A stretch of 64,000 nt of DNA from Panopea generosa (lineage: Eukaryota; Mollusca; Bivalvia; Adapedonta; Hiatellidae), in the NCBI GenBank assembly GCA_029582155.1, contig CM055897.1, positions 13,816,482 through 13,880,481 on the forward strand, written 5' to 3'. Under the pieces are notes generated by a model. The model worked only from the letters and a program-made list of their open reading frames with translations. It did not search any database and was not told where the DNA came from. Of this stretch, positions 36,670 to 48,241 are shown piece by piece; the stretch's first letter is position 1, and each line of letters begins with the position of its first letter. Both the position numbers and the translations under genes were made by a program.

Positions 36670-36812
36670 CTGTCCCACAGTTACGGTTCAGTTTAAGACC
36701 AACTTTCTGGGGACACAGTGAACCAATATACATACTGAAGAGAATCGATTGTTTTCTTTTTCTTCAGGTTCCAATAATGTCACTCTTTCCATTCATAAAT
36801 TATAAAATATGA
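35403..36812 (+). CDS. Predicted four-exon gene for a small membrane protein
   Basis: Proposed exons are 35,403-35,464, 35,713-35,771, 36,400-36,471 and 36,681-36,812. Borders are ATTTCAG/GTAAGT, ATTTAG/GTAATT, ATTAAG/GTATAA and CCCACAG, and the reading frame stays open across all junctions in matching phase. With ATG at 35,404 the product is about 106 residues: a hydrophobic N-terminal segment MVVCVTTVVVFFISKYIFNE (signal anchor or membrane helix), a Lys/Gln-rich stretch (FLQTELGKKIQGFYKETKKQ), IRETVGNLGPADHPIQDIQ, then LRFSLRPTFWGHSEP and a stop after PFINYKI. The 3' splice site of the last exon uses a (CT)n microsatellite as its pyrimidine tract; an alternative in-phase acceptor is at 36,768. 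Upstream exons may exist, since the first exon has an acceptor. No AATAAA is obvious nearby. I do not recognise the family. Confidence 0.5.
36623..36666. repeat. (CT)n microsatellite in the last intron of the 35.4 kb gene
   Basis: About 20 CT units directly before TTATTCTGTCCCACAG. It would serve as the polypyrimidine tract of exon 4, so its length could affect splicing. Confidence 0.9.
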
Positions 36813-36835
36813 ACGACAAAGGGAGAAATACAAAA

Positions 36836-37035
36836 AACTGTATTGGGAATTCGCCCAACAACGCTGAAAGAGAGACAGTGTCGCTCAGTTTTCAGACACT
36901 TTTGCGGGGTCGTTTAGCAAAAGAGGAAAATGCCCTGTGGGGACTCAAGTAGCAAACATGGTTGGGACTTGTCCAACAACACACAAGGAGAGAACACATG
37001 TCTCAGAATTCATAGAAATTTTGTGGGGTCATAAA
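36836..37035. repeat. Two-copy diverged duplication
   Basis: TTGGGAATTCGCCCAACAAC..GAGAGACAGTGTC recurs as TTGGGACTTGTCCAACAAC..GAGAGAACACATGTC about 120 bases later, each followed by a GTGGGGTC-like word. Confidence 0.5.
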
Positions 37036-37089
37036 AATGTCAGTCTCTCACGTCCGCAGAAAACCTCTCATAATGGTTTAGTGGAAGTA

Positions 37090-37267
37090 CAGTTAAACCT
37101 GTGTAAGTGGTCACCTCTATTAAGCAGTCACCTGTCTTAAGCAACCATTTTTTCTATTTCCCTTTTCTATGCTTTATAAGTAAATTAACCTGTATTAAGC
37201 AACAACCTGTCTTTAAAGGTCACTTTTGGTCCTTCTCTTGACTGGCTGCTTAAGACAGGTTTGACTG
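37090..37267. mobile_element. 178-base MITE flanked by TA
   Basis: Ends CAGTTAAACCTGT and ACAGGTTTGACTG are inverted repeats with one mismatch and both are flanked by TA. The interior repeats CACCTGTCTTAAGCA-like words. It lies just downstream of the candidate gene. Confidence 0.7.
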
Positions 37268-37790
37268 TATTTGTATAGTTTCTAGAACATTATAGGATAT
37301 ATGATGGTGAATGTGTGGGGTGGGGTAAAAGATTACAGGATGTAAATATAGTGGATATATATACGGTAGCATATCACAATGAAAGGTGGGTCCTAAATTT
37401 GAAATAGAGTGCAACTGAGATTGGGCGGGGTGCGTTAGGAAGGACTTTTTAGAATGTGGTCAAAAGCTGGCATAGTAGGTTTTCTGCCCAGAAATTTCAT
37501 TTGAATGAGTTGTTGAGGGTGATACCAATTGATGACCTTGAGCTCTGCTAATGAAAACAGGAGTAAACTATTCTTAGGCTTGCTCTCTGTTGATTCACTT
37601 GACCAAGCGGAATGTGTTTGTTAAGGTCCTCAATTTACCAAAAACTTTCACTCGATTGCAAGTCAAGGATTTAAACCCAGCTACATTGAACTGTTGGTTG
37701 TAGCATGCAGATATGGTGTGTGAAAATGTAGTCATGTAGATAAGCTCAGGCTGTTCTCCGAGCAAAAAAAGAAACAAGCCCGTCTGATTA
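37268..37790. other. No gene seen
   Basis: Mixed-composition sequence with short frames only. Confidence 0.4.
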
Positions 37791-37794
37791 GCAA

Positions 37795-38035
37795 AATAGG
37801 GAGAGTGTATGTCTACGGACTTCGGGATCGTGAGTTCAAGGCGCATGCTTTCCGCGACAATTGGGTTGAAGACATTGTGTCTTAGGCCTCTCGTCTACCA
37901 CGGCTGATTCAAGTGGAGAAAGTGGCAGTAACTTGCGGAGAACAGGTTAGTACTGGTACAGAATCCAGGAATACTGGTTAGGTTACCAGGACTGAAATAC
38001 TGTTGAACAAGACTATTGCCAACAATTAAATTCCC
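37795..38035 (+). mobile_element. Degenerate SINE of the ATCA-tail family
   Basis: GGGATCGTGAGTTCAAGGC is a decayed B box; CTGATTCAAGTGGAGAAAGTG, AACTTGCGGAGA and CTGGTTAGGTTACCAGG follow the body of the 43.2 kb SINE. Confidence 0.55.
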
Positions 38036-38039
38036 CTAA

Positions 38040-38820
38040 CGAAGGGGGCATTTGTCATATTTACTGCCATAGGAAACAAATTTTTTATGGTGAAACTAAA
38101 TTGAAGGAACTGTATATTCTCCAAATAACTAACCATCTATAAACTAGATTACATGAAAATATCTCTTGTAATTTTAAAGTTAACACAGGATCTATCTTTT
38201 GTGACTGATGGATGGAATTACAGATGGACGAACAGACAGACGAACAGACAAAATAAAATGATGTGCAATATACTCTTCATATTGCTTTCTATCTATGTTC
38301 CAGTTATCATGAAAAATATCTTGTACTTTTAAAGTTATGGCAGAATCCACCATGTTTAACTGACGGATAGGCAAACAGACGAATGAAGAAAATAAAATAA
38401 CGTGCATGTTTTCCATATTGTCTTCTATCTATTTCTTAAGTTCATAAAAAAAAAACTCTTGTCCTTTTTAAGGTATCGCAGGATTCACTATTTTTGTCAT
38501 ATTTTTGGACCATTTGTTGCCATAGCAACCACATTTATTGCCATAGCAACAATATGAAGTAAATGCGTATTCTCCATTTTGCCATCTATCTATGTTCCAA
38601 GTTTCAAAAAATATCATATACTTTAAAGTTATTGCAGGATCACACTTCTTTCTGTGAATTTTGTCATATTTTTAGACTATTTGTTGTCATAGCAACAAAA
38701 CAAAATATAAGCACGTGTATATTCTCTATATTGCCATCTATCCATTTCCAAATTTCATGAAAAAATAACTAGTACTTATAAAGTTATCGCAGGATCCCTA
38801 TTTGTGTGACGGTCTGACAA
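38040..38820. repeat. Diverged tandem repeat, ~150-base unit, about 5 copies
   Basis: CCATCTATCTATGTTCCAAG-like words recur at about 38,132, 38,290, 38,427, 38,586 and 38,737, each followed by TCATGAAAAAATATC and AAAGTTATCGCAGGATC. The array ends in a poly-G run (38,821-38,831). Confidence 0.75.
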
Positions 38821-38834
38821 GGGGGGGGGGGACC

Positions 38835-38895
38835 ACCAGTCATCATAATCATTGTTTTCATCATCATCATCATTGTTTTCATCATCATCATGGTT
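38835..38895. repeat. (ATC)n simple sequence
   Basis: TTTTCATCATCATCATCATTG units in two copies. Confidence 0.8.
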
Positions 38896-39339
38896 ATCGT
38901 CAATTGTTTAGACGTTCTTAACATCCCTTGTTTGTTTGTTTTTTTATCACACATAAAAGTCGCTCCAGATCCAAAACTACGCCTTTCCTTCAACCAACAA
39001 CGTTTTGATTTACGCATATTTATATTCTCTATGAAATTTCACCAGTATTAAGTAAAAATTAGTTAAGAAAAACCTGTGTGTGCAATAATGTGTAAATAGA
39101 TGTCGGCTATTTACACGCCTGTGACGTTTTTGTCTGCTTGGAGCTTTTTGTTCGCAACTCTCTTTATCTACATAAATATAGAAATACATCAACTCGATGC
39201 GCACAGAAATATTCATTGTCCTTAATTTTCTGCAGACAAAAGGCGACATGTTGATAAAATTTGACGTGTTTCTATTTTTTCTGCGGACAAAATGCGTCAA
39301 ACGTACACACAAGCGTTTTGTCGTGATATTTAGGAAAAG

Positions 39340-39800
39340 TGATCATGCCTCCTGGTATGACATATCATAATATTTCAATATTCAAAGGAACATTTTTGTT
39401 AAATTATTTTTAACTCGGACCAGCAGTTTCTGACAAGAAGATTGTTAAAATACTCACTATACAAATTTAGGGGAAAGTGACCACGTTCTCTGGCAGCCAT
39501 GTTCTTTAACAAATCGAAATAATTTGAACTATCTTGGTAGAGGATCTTCCCAAGGAATATGTCTATGAAATTATTTTGATTTCGGACTGGCAGTGTCTGA
39601 GACTTTTTTTAAAGTTTATCTTTTCCGTTGCTATGGTAACAAAAGTTCCGCATGGAACAGAATTCTTTGAACAACTTTGGTACAGGATCATTCAAAGAAC
39701 ATCAACGCTATGTTTCATTAACTTCCACCAACTGGATTCAGAGATGTCATTTGAAGAAAAGTGTGGTCTGACGGACGACGTACAGTTACCCTTATAAGTG
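39340..39800 (+). mobile_element. Dispersed repeat (family also at 43.86-44.21 kb)
   Basis: GTTTCTGACAAGAAGATT, GGGGAAAGTGACCACG, GCAGCCATGTTCTTTAAC and GATGTCATTTGAAGAAAAGT also occur in the second copy, in similar but not identical order. The order here suggests at least two partial units. Confidence 0.7.
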
Positions 39801-42690
39801 TCGTAGGGACACTATCATCATTTTAACTTTATAGAAAGGGAATATTCTTGATGTGTTGCTGGGTTTAGGGGTTTGACCAGGGGGTCCTATATAGGGCTAT
39901 AGGGTCTTTTTGATACCTAAACCCAGGGTAACATGTAACTAAAATGTTGGGACTTTGAAAAAAATGATGTTCTTGGGTCCTGAGTTAAGGTCTTTAAAAG
40001 CTTTCTAGACCCGGATAGTGCAAATTACAGGTAGTTACGAGGATTTTTAGGTCCCCTGGGATGGGCAACCTAAACCCAGCAAAAAAAAAAAAATAAGCAA
40101 AAAGATGGGCATATGGGGAAATCCAAACCTCACGACCCAAAGTTCCTAAATACCGATTTAACCACATAATAAGATGACATATATATTACTGTATGACTTG
40201 GGTTAAATTTGAATGTATCATTAGAAAGATAAATAGATAAGGACCACTGAGGTGATTTTTCCGAATTTTTTTTGACGAAGTTTTGGTACTTGAAAGTTGG
40301 GGGTAAAAAATCATTTTTTTATGATGGTGTCCCTTAATTAGGGAGTTATGGTAATTATCTCAATAACTAGGAGGGTCCGAGATCGCTTATCACGGGCAAC
40401 CCTTGGGGTTAAGGTAGGGTTAGGTAGGGGATATTTCACTATAAAAATATTCGTCAAGCAAAAACAATGTTATGAAATTATTTTTTATAAGGTGTATATG
40501 TTCAAAATGTTATATCTCAATATTGCGATTCTTGATCTTTATAAACTCTTTACCAATGAATGGATTGCATCCTACCTTGTACCCAACCGTCAAGGTCAAT
40601 CTTCAATTTTCGTTCAAAGCCAAGGTAAAAAAACGCGTTTAGATAAAGAAAAGTATATTTAAACTTCAGATCTCGCCCTCGCAAACTATCGAAATCCATA
40701 GAACATGAATAAAGGAACATTTATGGAACATTTCAGAGCAATGTGTTCTCAAACGGCAAAGATATGAACGATTTTCCGATTTGTTTATGACTTTTTTTAG
40801 GGACAAAATCACTAAAATCAATGAATTTGGGATCATTTTCAGATGACCTGTAATGACATTTCTATGTCATTGGGTCTAATATGTTTGATACCATGTTGAA
40901 GGGCTTGAATAGATCTTTCTAGAAATATATAGTTGTATAGCCTTGTGGATCGGCATATGCCTCTATGGAGACTGTAACATAGCCAAAAATGGAAAAATCG
41001 GCCAAATATCGATTTTTGGAATCAGTTAGATAGAAAAGTAAAAGATTTTAAAACGGTAAGAACAAACTGGCCTTTATTTGACGAGATCTAGTTAAAAAAT
41101 AAAATTCGACTCCAAGTCTAATATTCAATTTTTGCATGTGCTCTTGCTCGTGCTTCAGATTAATTAACAAAACTCGATGCTACTTTGTCAGGCTCGTCAA
41201 GACCTTTCCAACGATACCCAACTTGAAAAAATCGGACCGGAAATGGCCTCTCGGCTCAGGTTCGATCCTTTTTTGGCCCTCCGGCTGACCATAGGTCAGT
41301 TAGGGGTTAAGGTTCTGTTGGTTTAACGGTTTGAGATAGCCATATAGTTTCAACACAAAAATTGGTCAGTATTAAATTTTTTACATCATATATCAACATT
41401 ACCCAAATGCACGTGGCTCTCATTTTCTGGCACGTGCTACATTATAATCTAAGCTCGAGGCCTGCTGGCGACCACTGACGGCCATTTTTTCAAAAAAAAT
41501 GATATCAACCTGAAGAGGTTCTCAATACCTGTCGAACCCTGTGTCCGGGTTAAAAACGTCACAAGAATGACGTCAGTAATGCGGTTTGAACATGGAACCC
41601 CAATTGGCGTCATATTTTAACCCGAATGGTATGTGTTGGCACGGGCCGTTTTGGACTAAATGAAGACAGATAGCTGATCACTCTAAGAACAAAAGATGCT
41701 CAGAATAAGGTGTTCTACAACATATATGAAAAAAAATCAATGCACGTGCTTCTCATTTTCTGACACGTGTTACCAATTTTTGACCCGAGCTATACAAAAA
41801 AGTTATTTTTGTACCATTCTTTAGCGGAATATGTGTTGATTCTTGTTTTAACCACAAATAAGTTTGCAAAATTCATTAACAACCCGTGCAATACATGCAA
41901 ACATAGTACCTAAGCGCAGAAATCAATTTTATTTTCACTCATTGTGCTGTAGCGCATGGGGTTCGAACATACACGGTTGATTATTGGTAGTCGTGTAATT
42001 CGTACAGAGGACATCTAGGTACAGTCTCGTACCCAGATTGATGTATATATGTATAAATTTTTATTTATCCTCGGGCTTTGAACCAGTCATTTTGGCGAGC
42101 AGGATAAGATGATTATTAAAAACATAAGATGATTACGCATTTCTGTGATGAATAATTGGTGATGAATGAAGATGATTTCAATAAATAAGAAGAGTTTGCA
42201 TTCAAATTTGTAGTTTATACAAAGAAATTATTTTTATTTCAGTTTGTATTCACCGATTGCAGCCATATGTTACATAAACCTATTAATGGTTTATAATCAG
42301 TGCATGTAATTACTTATGTTAAATGAGGTGCACCTATGCTTGTTTAACAATATTTTAAATAACACTGCTCATAGCGCAAATTACTTTGCTTATATTGTCA
42401 GCAAGATTCGACCTAAATATGAACTTTCGATAAAATTTAATTCTATCTAAAGAGGTGTCTGTACACACTAATTGTGTGTGGTTACAATGGTAGAATACAA
42501 TTGATAGTTATCTTATGTAACCATATATCCAGCGTACCATCAGTAATTGTCAATAGTAAACCATCAACAAATTACAATGTGCTGTAAAACCCCAAACATA
42601 ATGTTTGGTGGCATAGGTAAACTGACCTATAATGGTTTGGCTGCAATGGAAATTATTATATTTTACTAGATCCTTCTTTTTTAAAATCTG
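39801..42690. other. Long interval without a recognised gene
   Basis: Several A/T homopolymer runs, a CCTAAACCCAG word repeated near 39,917 and 40,069, and two copies of a 33-base palindromic block at 41,408 and 41,741. No coding exon could be supported, and I suspect diverged repeats. Confidence 0.4.
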
Positions 42691-42779
42691 AGACTGTACT
42701 CATCTACCAAGTCCTGGGTATAAGCCCCGAAAGGAAGCAAAATGTGCGCGTTTTTTTTTAAATATTTTGACTTGATGAA

Positions 42780-43855
42780 GTTTCCGGTCCCAATGAGCTT
42801 ATTCACAGTGTTCCCATTTTTCCTAGTTTGAGCCCTGGCCCAGTTCTTAACTGACTGATCTTCCCCGTTTTAATTTAAGTTAAATAATTCCAGCCTCCAC
42901 TTCTAATATATGAACAGGTGTGGTCTGGAGCGCTCTGAGGGCTAACTTGACGGTCTTATTTTGGATGTTATCTATTTTTTTAAGTATTGAAGGGGTGCAC
43001 GAGAACAGATATGAGCTCCATAGTCTATTTTTTTACATATAAGAGACTTATATATAAGAGGCTATGTTTATCAGAGCCAAAATCTGTACTTCTTAGCATT
43101 CTCATCAAATTTAAGTCTCTCTCACACCTGATCATGATGTCTTTTATGTGACGGTGAAAATTTAGTTTTCTATCTAAAAGCATGCACCAGGCCCCGCTCA
43201 GTTGGTTAGGCGTCTGACTATGAATCCAGGGGCCGTGAGTTTGAATCTCCGTCCGGCAACAGTCTCCATGATGAATGATATACGACGTTGTGTCTCATTA
43301 TCATTCATCTCTCACCACTGATTCAATGGGAAAGTTATCAGTTACTTGCGGAGATGGGGTGTGCTCGAGTACTGTTTAATCACAGGAAACAGTGGTTAGG
43401 TTAACTGATCATATGTTAGCCCTCGATGGCATAAAAATGCCACTAATATTCAATCAATCAATTAATCAATAAAAGCATGCCTAAAAATTTGATGATTTTT
43501 TTTAATATGATCGCTGTGCCGCCTAAATGTACGTCAACACTGTTGATTTGAATTTCCAAAAATAATACCCACTATTTTAGACTGACTAATTTTAAACCCC
43601 ATTCTTTGGCCCAACCCAATATAAGGTCAAGTCCCGATTGAGCTCTAATTTGTAACAGGTTTAAATTGACTCCTTTAGCCATGTGCCAGAATCATCAGCA
43701 AATTGACTGGTAACCATGCATGTCCCCTCTAGGTAGATCATTTATCAAAATAGAATAGAGTAGAGGAGATAATATAGCCCTTTGAGGGGTTCCTCTTTCT
43801 ACTGATTCAGTATCTGAAAGGGATCCATTTTTTAAGATTGTTTTAAAGTTTCCAT
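42780..43855 (-). pseudogene. LINE reverse transcriptase fragment, split by a SINE
   Basis: On the minus strand, 43,695-43,855 includes GTPQRAILSPLLYSILINDL, the conserved GxPQGxxLSPLL..INDL block of non-LTR reverse transcriptases, and after a frameshift FADDSGTW at about 43,690, the catalytic F/YxDD motif. Downward from the SINE (below 43,175) DRKLNFHRHIKDIM..C and STDFGSDK.. resemble the thumb region of jockey/CR1-like elements. Frameshifts and stops abound. The finger region and endonuclease are absent, so it is 5'-truncated. A SINE (43,186-43,470) interrupts it. Confidence 0.75.
43186..43470 (+). mobile_element. Intact tRNA-derived SINE inside the LINE
   Basis: A 285-base insertion flanked by the 10-base duplication AAAAGCATGC (43,176-43,185 and 43,471-43,480). 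The head GCTCAGTTGGTTAGGCGTCT is a good A box and GTGAGTTTGAATCTCC a B box. The tail is an ATCA/TCAA run. Relatives at 22.5, 22.8, 23.2, 37.8, 46.4 and 54.4 kb. Confidence 0.9.
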
Positions 43856-43856
43856 T

Positions 43857-44212
43857 ACATACATACAGGGAAAAGTGACCATGTCCCCTGGAGGCCATGT
43901 TTTTTGACAAATCAGAATATTTAAACATTCTTGGGAGAAGGTCACCCAAGCAACATTTCTGTGAAATTATTTTGAAATCCAGCCAATAGTTTCTGACAAG
44001 AAGATTTTTCCTTTCAACAACAATTATTCTGTATGATATGGAATTTTTTTAAAAATTCTGAAAGGGGTCCGCTTAAGGAACATGCCTGTGAAGTTTGGTT
44101 GAAATTGGCCCAGTGGTTTAGGAGATGTCATTTGAAGAAAAGTGTGGACAGACGGACAGTGAGTGATCACAATAGCTCACCCGAAACACTTCGTGCTCAG
44201 AAGAGCTAAAAA
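43857..44212 (+). mobile_element. Dispersed repeat, second copy
   Basis: GGGAAAAGTGACCATGTCCC, GAGGCCATGTTTTTTGAC and GTTTCTGACAAGAAGATTTT match 39,340-39,800. It ends with GCTCACCCGAAACACTTCG and GTGCTCAG..GAGC, a hairpin-like terminus. Confidence 0.75.
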
Positions 44213-44292
44213 GTTAGAAGACAGTTAAACAGATTGTTTCATGTACATTTATCTTGATACTATAAAAATTGTTACTTTTTAAATCAAAAATA

Positions 44293-45290
44293 AGAAGGGA
44301 GGGGGGTCAGAAAGTGTGTAGACTTTTGCTATAACTTATTTATGTCAATTATACAATACACAATAGTGTTAATGTATTTGAAATAAATGTATATGGGATA
44401 TATTTTGAAACTTTAAGCATGATACATCAACTTTTAAGAAAAAAAGGCACTGTTCAAAGCATAGCAGTAAGATATGTCGGGGCAAAATGATGACGTATTC
44501 AACAAAAAACGACGTCAATATTTTTAACAGGTGCTTTGCATCAAATTTACTGAGTCACTTTTCTCAAAATACTCTCCTCCATGGGCTATACGTTTTTGCC
44601 ACCATTTACACCATTCAGTGAACATGTTAACAAAATCAGAAGATGGTATACTGGACACAAAATTCTGTAAAACATGCTTTGATTCCAATATGCCTTCAAA
44701 TCGACTTCCCATTTGCTCTACCGTAATGACTAATTCCCAGCCATCTCAAAAACATTAATTTTGTGATATTTAAACACTAGAGACCTTGAAACATTATATA
44801 TCGTATATACTTTTGTCTCTCTCTATGAGCAGGTGTATTACCTGATATGGAGCAGAACTTTACGGAATTGCGGTATTTCGCGTGCTTATCCATTTTCAAG
44901 TGTCCCAACGTCATTTTGTTTCGAACAAAATGGCATACTGTTACATCATTATATTGCAGTAATTTTGCAATGCACATAGTTGGTGTAGACAAGCATACAA
45001 TACAGCACACATTGACATTTTTTATTTAAAAATAAAACTCGTTTTGGCAATGCTACGCTCGTTTGAATAGTAGCGGTAGGAAAAAAGTAAAAACTGCGCC
45101 GACTACGTAAATCAACGTTTCCATAGTTACTATAGAATATAAACTAATGATAAAAAATTATCAATTTTTCGCAAAATTATGCAAATATATAGTGGCAACA
45201 TGCACCCTGAGAATTATTAGAATACAATGATAAATAAAAAAAAAGATATGGCAAGTCTACAAACTTTCTGAACCTCCATCCCCCTCATAC
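44293..45290 (-). mobile_element. Mariner-like element, internally deleted
   Basis: The left end has GTCAGAAAGTGTGTAGACTT and the right end the reverse complement (AAGTCTACAAACTTTCTGAA), each with a G-rich outer edge, so these are terminal inverted repeats about 35 bases long. On the minus strand 44,524-44,712 codes for CKWWQKRIAHGGEYFEK, like the C-terminal WxKCI..GEYFE block of mariner transposases. A second fragment at 44,777-45,010 may be N-terminal. About 1 kb total; the catalytic middle is not recognisable. Confidence 0.65.
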
Positions 45291-45829
45291 ATACTGTCAG
45301 CAAAAATGAAACTTTGCATTTAAAACAGTCTACTTATAAAGGTCAATAAAGAAATGAAGAATTTTTCAGCATTCTTAAAGAAGTTGTTAATGCAACAGTT
45401 TACAAAATGGAAAAAGCTTCAAATTTGCCAACAGTTTTAAAGTACAACAAGCTTTAAATTTACAATGTACCGTATATTCTCTTATTAAAGCATTTTAAAT
45501 AATGATAAAAAACAGAATGATGGAATTAACTAATAATGTCTTTTGGCTATTCAAAAACTATAAATCACATGTCCTAACTACATTAGTTGAATTCTAGAAG
45601 GATATAATACCAAGCAGTTGCACAAGTAGTTGTCAATGTACACACATAAATATATTTAGCTGACTTAGAGAGTAGTACTATGAAGTCCTTGTAACAAGAG
45701 TTGATAGAAGACAACAAAGCTCGCCGATGGGATAAAACTCACCACCAATGAAAAAATTGATATTGGAGGCAAACACCAAAACTTAAACGCGTCTAAACGC
45801 AAAAGTTTAACCTGGGTGTCTACAGAGGA
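45291..45829. other. No gene seen
   Basis: AT-rich with short frames only. Confidence 0.4.
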
Positions 45830-46380
45830 AAAAAATAGGTCTTAAAGGGCATACCTCTGCCAAAATGTAACCCAGAGTTATGGTTCTTGTCTGTGTGTTT
45901 CATTAACGATGGTGAACACACATGCAAAGTTTCATTCATATAAAATGAGTGGTCGCATAGATATCTTACATGATAAAAAACTTTTTAACCTGAAAAATTA
46001 AGTCCAAAAAGGGCCATAACTGTGCCAAAATGCAACCCAAAGTTATGGTTCTTATCTCTGTATGTTTTAATGGTGGTGGTGATCACACATGTTCTTGTCT
46101 GTGTGTTTCATTAACGATGGTGAAAACACATGCAAAGTTTCATTCATTTCCAATGAGTGGTTGCATAAATATCTTGCCAGATAAAAAACTTTTAAACCTG
46201 AAAAATTAAGTCAAAAAAGGGCCATAACTGTGTCAAAATGCAATCCAGAGTTATGATTCTTGTCTCTGTGTGTTCCATTGATGATGTTGAAAACACACAT
46301 GTGACGTTTCATTCACATCCAATGAGTGGTTGCATAAATATCATACCTGATAAAAAACTTTTACCTGAAAAATTAAGTCG
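45830..46380 (+). mobile_element. Dispersed repeat, about three tandem units
   Basis: The marker AGTTATGGTTCTTGTC (with variants) recurs at about 45,873, 46,042 and 46,252, each followed by GTGTGTTTCATTAACGATGG and AATGAGTGGTTGCATA. The 6,640-6,895 repeat is one inverted unit of this family. Confidence 0.75.
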
Positions 46381-46384
46381 CAAG

Positions 46385-46498
46385 TAACTGATAACGTTCC
46401 CACTTGAATAAGTGGTGAGAAACGAATGATATTGAGACACATTGTCGTATATCAATCATCACGGAGACTGTTGCCGGGCAGGGATTCAAACTTTTTAG
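46385..46498 (-). mobile_element. Truncated SINE of the ATCA-tail family
   Basis: Contains GCAAGTAACTGATAACGTTC, ACGAATGATATTGAGACAC and GGAGACTGTTGCCGG followed by a B-box remnant; the head beyond it and the tail are missing. Confidence 0.6.
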
Positions 46499-46899
46499 AA
46501 TACAAATAATATCATTTACAATGTGACATAGTTTTGTCTCGAACAACTCAGTATAGATGAAAGAGTATTGCAGATACCCCGATTTGTATCGTTTGAAATA
46601 TTTTGAACAATGCTGATAACGTTATGGACAAATTTAAACATAAGGCACAAAACATTATTTGTCATTTACCTTACTTTGTTTTGATCCATGCCAAATATGA
46701 ATCAAATTGATCAGGAGTTTTTTTTATCAAAAACCAAACCATAAAGCCAAAATAAGACCATAAACTTACCAAATATTAGTTGAGTGTGACCAAAATTTTA
46801 CTTTAGTATAAACCTACAACCAAAATATGAATCAAACTAATTATACATTTCAAGAGTTCTTAATGTAAAAACAACTATTTGCAGAGACAGGTGGACTTG

Positions 46900-47860
46900 A
46901 GTAACAATAAATGTCCCTTTGCTTTGCCCCTTTGGAGGCAATTAAAAAATGAGTCACCTATAAATGACTCCATTCTTTCATCTAAGTTTCAACTAATTCC
47001 AAATCAACAGTTTTTGAGAGCTATTTTCAAAGCACATATGCCCCCAAATGATGACCTGTTGGAAATGGTTTTCCATCTAAAGGTCATTGTGACCATGACA
47101 TACTAACCCTAAAACAATTGTGTCATCTACTGGCCACAATCATTCATTTATGAAGTTTGACAGTTTTATGTTCAAGCATTCTTCAGTTATTATTGACTGA
47201 AAATGCATTTCAAATCAAGGTCACCATGACCTTGACCTACCAACTGAAAAAAGCTACAGGAGTCATCTGCTGGTCATGATCAATCTGCCTACCTCTATGA
47301 GGAGTCTTGGCCCAAGCTTTCAATAGATATTTGTCAGAAACTGTTTATCTGTTCAAGGTCCTGTGACCTTTACCTTTTACCTAATGAAACTAAAATCAAT
47401 AAGGGTCACCTACTGGTTATGACCAACCTGCCTACTATGTTTGAATAACCTAAACCTAAGCCATCTCTACGTTTTGTCTGGAAATCATTTTACTGTTAAA
47501 TGTACCTGTGACTTGCCCTTTCTCTTGTTATTGATTGTAAACCACTTGGTCTATCGACTGACAAACCAACCTACCAACAGTTGCAGAAGAATATACCCCC
47601 TCTTATTCAAAAGGGGAGGGGAAAAAGTAAAAAGGGAGGTAATTAAAATAATTACAAAATGTGCTTTTATGCAATGTCCCCATTCTTATTTCAAGTGTCA
47701 ACTGATTTTCAATATCAGTTTTAGAGTTATATTTCAAAAGGTAAAAATTATAAAGTGAAAGAGATATGGTTCTTACAAAATGCACTTCCAGGTAATGATC
47801 GCATTCCTTATTTTAAGTTCAATTAATTCACATAGTTTTAGAGTTATATTTCAAAAAGTA
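46900..47860 (+). repeat. Diverged dispersed tandem repeats
   Basis: GTGACCATGACATACTAACC, ATGACCTTGACCTACCAAC and GTGACCTTTACCTTTTACC head three ~165-base units each with a TCATCTGCTGGTCATGA-like word. A second pair of units (47,640-47,860) shares TTTTAGAGTTATATTTCAAAA. No gene. Confidence 0.65.
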
Positions 47861-48135
47861 ACGAAGCGTGGTAATTCAAAAAGGAAACAAGCCAGAGTAT
47901 GGTTCTTGCTCTACACTATCTCCTGATTGCCCACTACCAAGAACTGAATTACATGAACCAATCATGTATACTTTTGGATCCAGTATGTGTGCAGACAGAC
48001 AGACTGTGTTTAAGAATGAAGTCCTAATTTTGTATCACTTTCTGTTCTTCTTACTGTTTTTGCTAGGCCATTGCCCACACTTGATATTTTATTTTCAGCC
48101 AATTCAGTGATTTTAACACGGAATTTTTAATTTTT

Positions 48136-48241
48136 TCACTTAATAATGTCATTCCTTCTAGACGGCTTCTTCTCCATTGCAGATTTTGGCACAAGGACCG
48201 CATGAGCATCTTTCTCTTCCATTGTCCATCTTTTTATGTAC
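48136..48241 (-). CDS. Candidate terminal exon, unknown protein
   Basis: On the minus strand, a pyrimidine tract ending TTTTTTTAG precedes G, then the frame YIKRWTMEEKDAHAVLVPKS continues AMEKKPSRRNDIIK and stops at 48,136-48,138. The 34 codons look protein-like (charged, no low complexity) and the phase requires an upstream exon ending with two bases of a codon. The nearest upstream candidate (48,849-48,913) does not match in phase, so an intermediate exon may be missing. Family not recognised. Confidence 0.4.
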
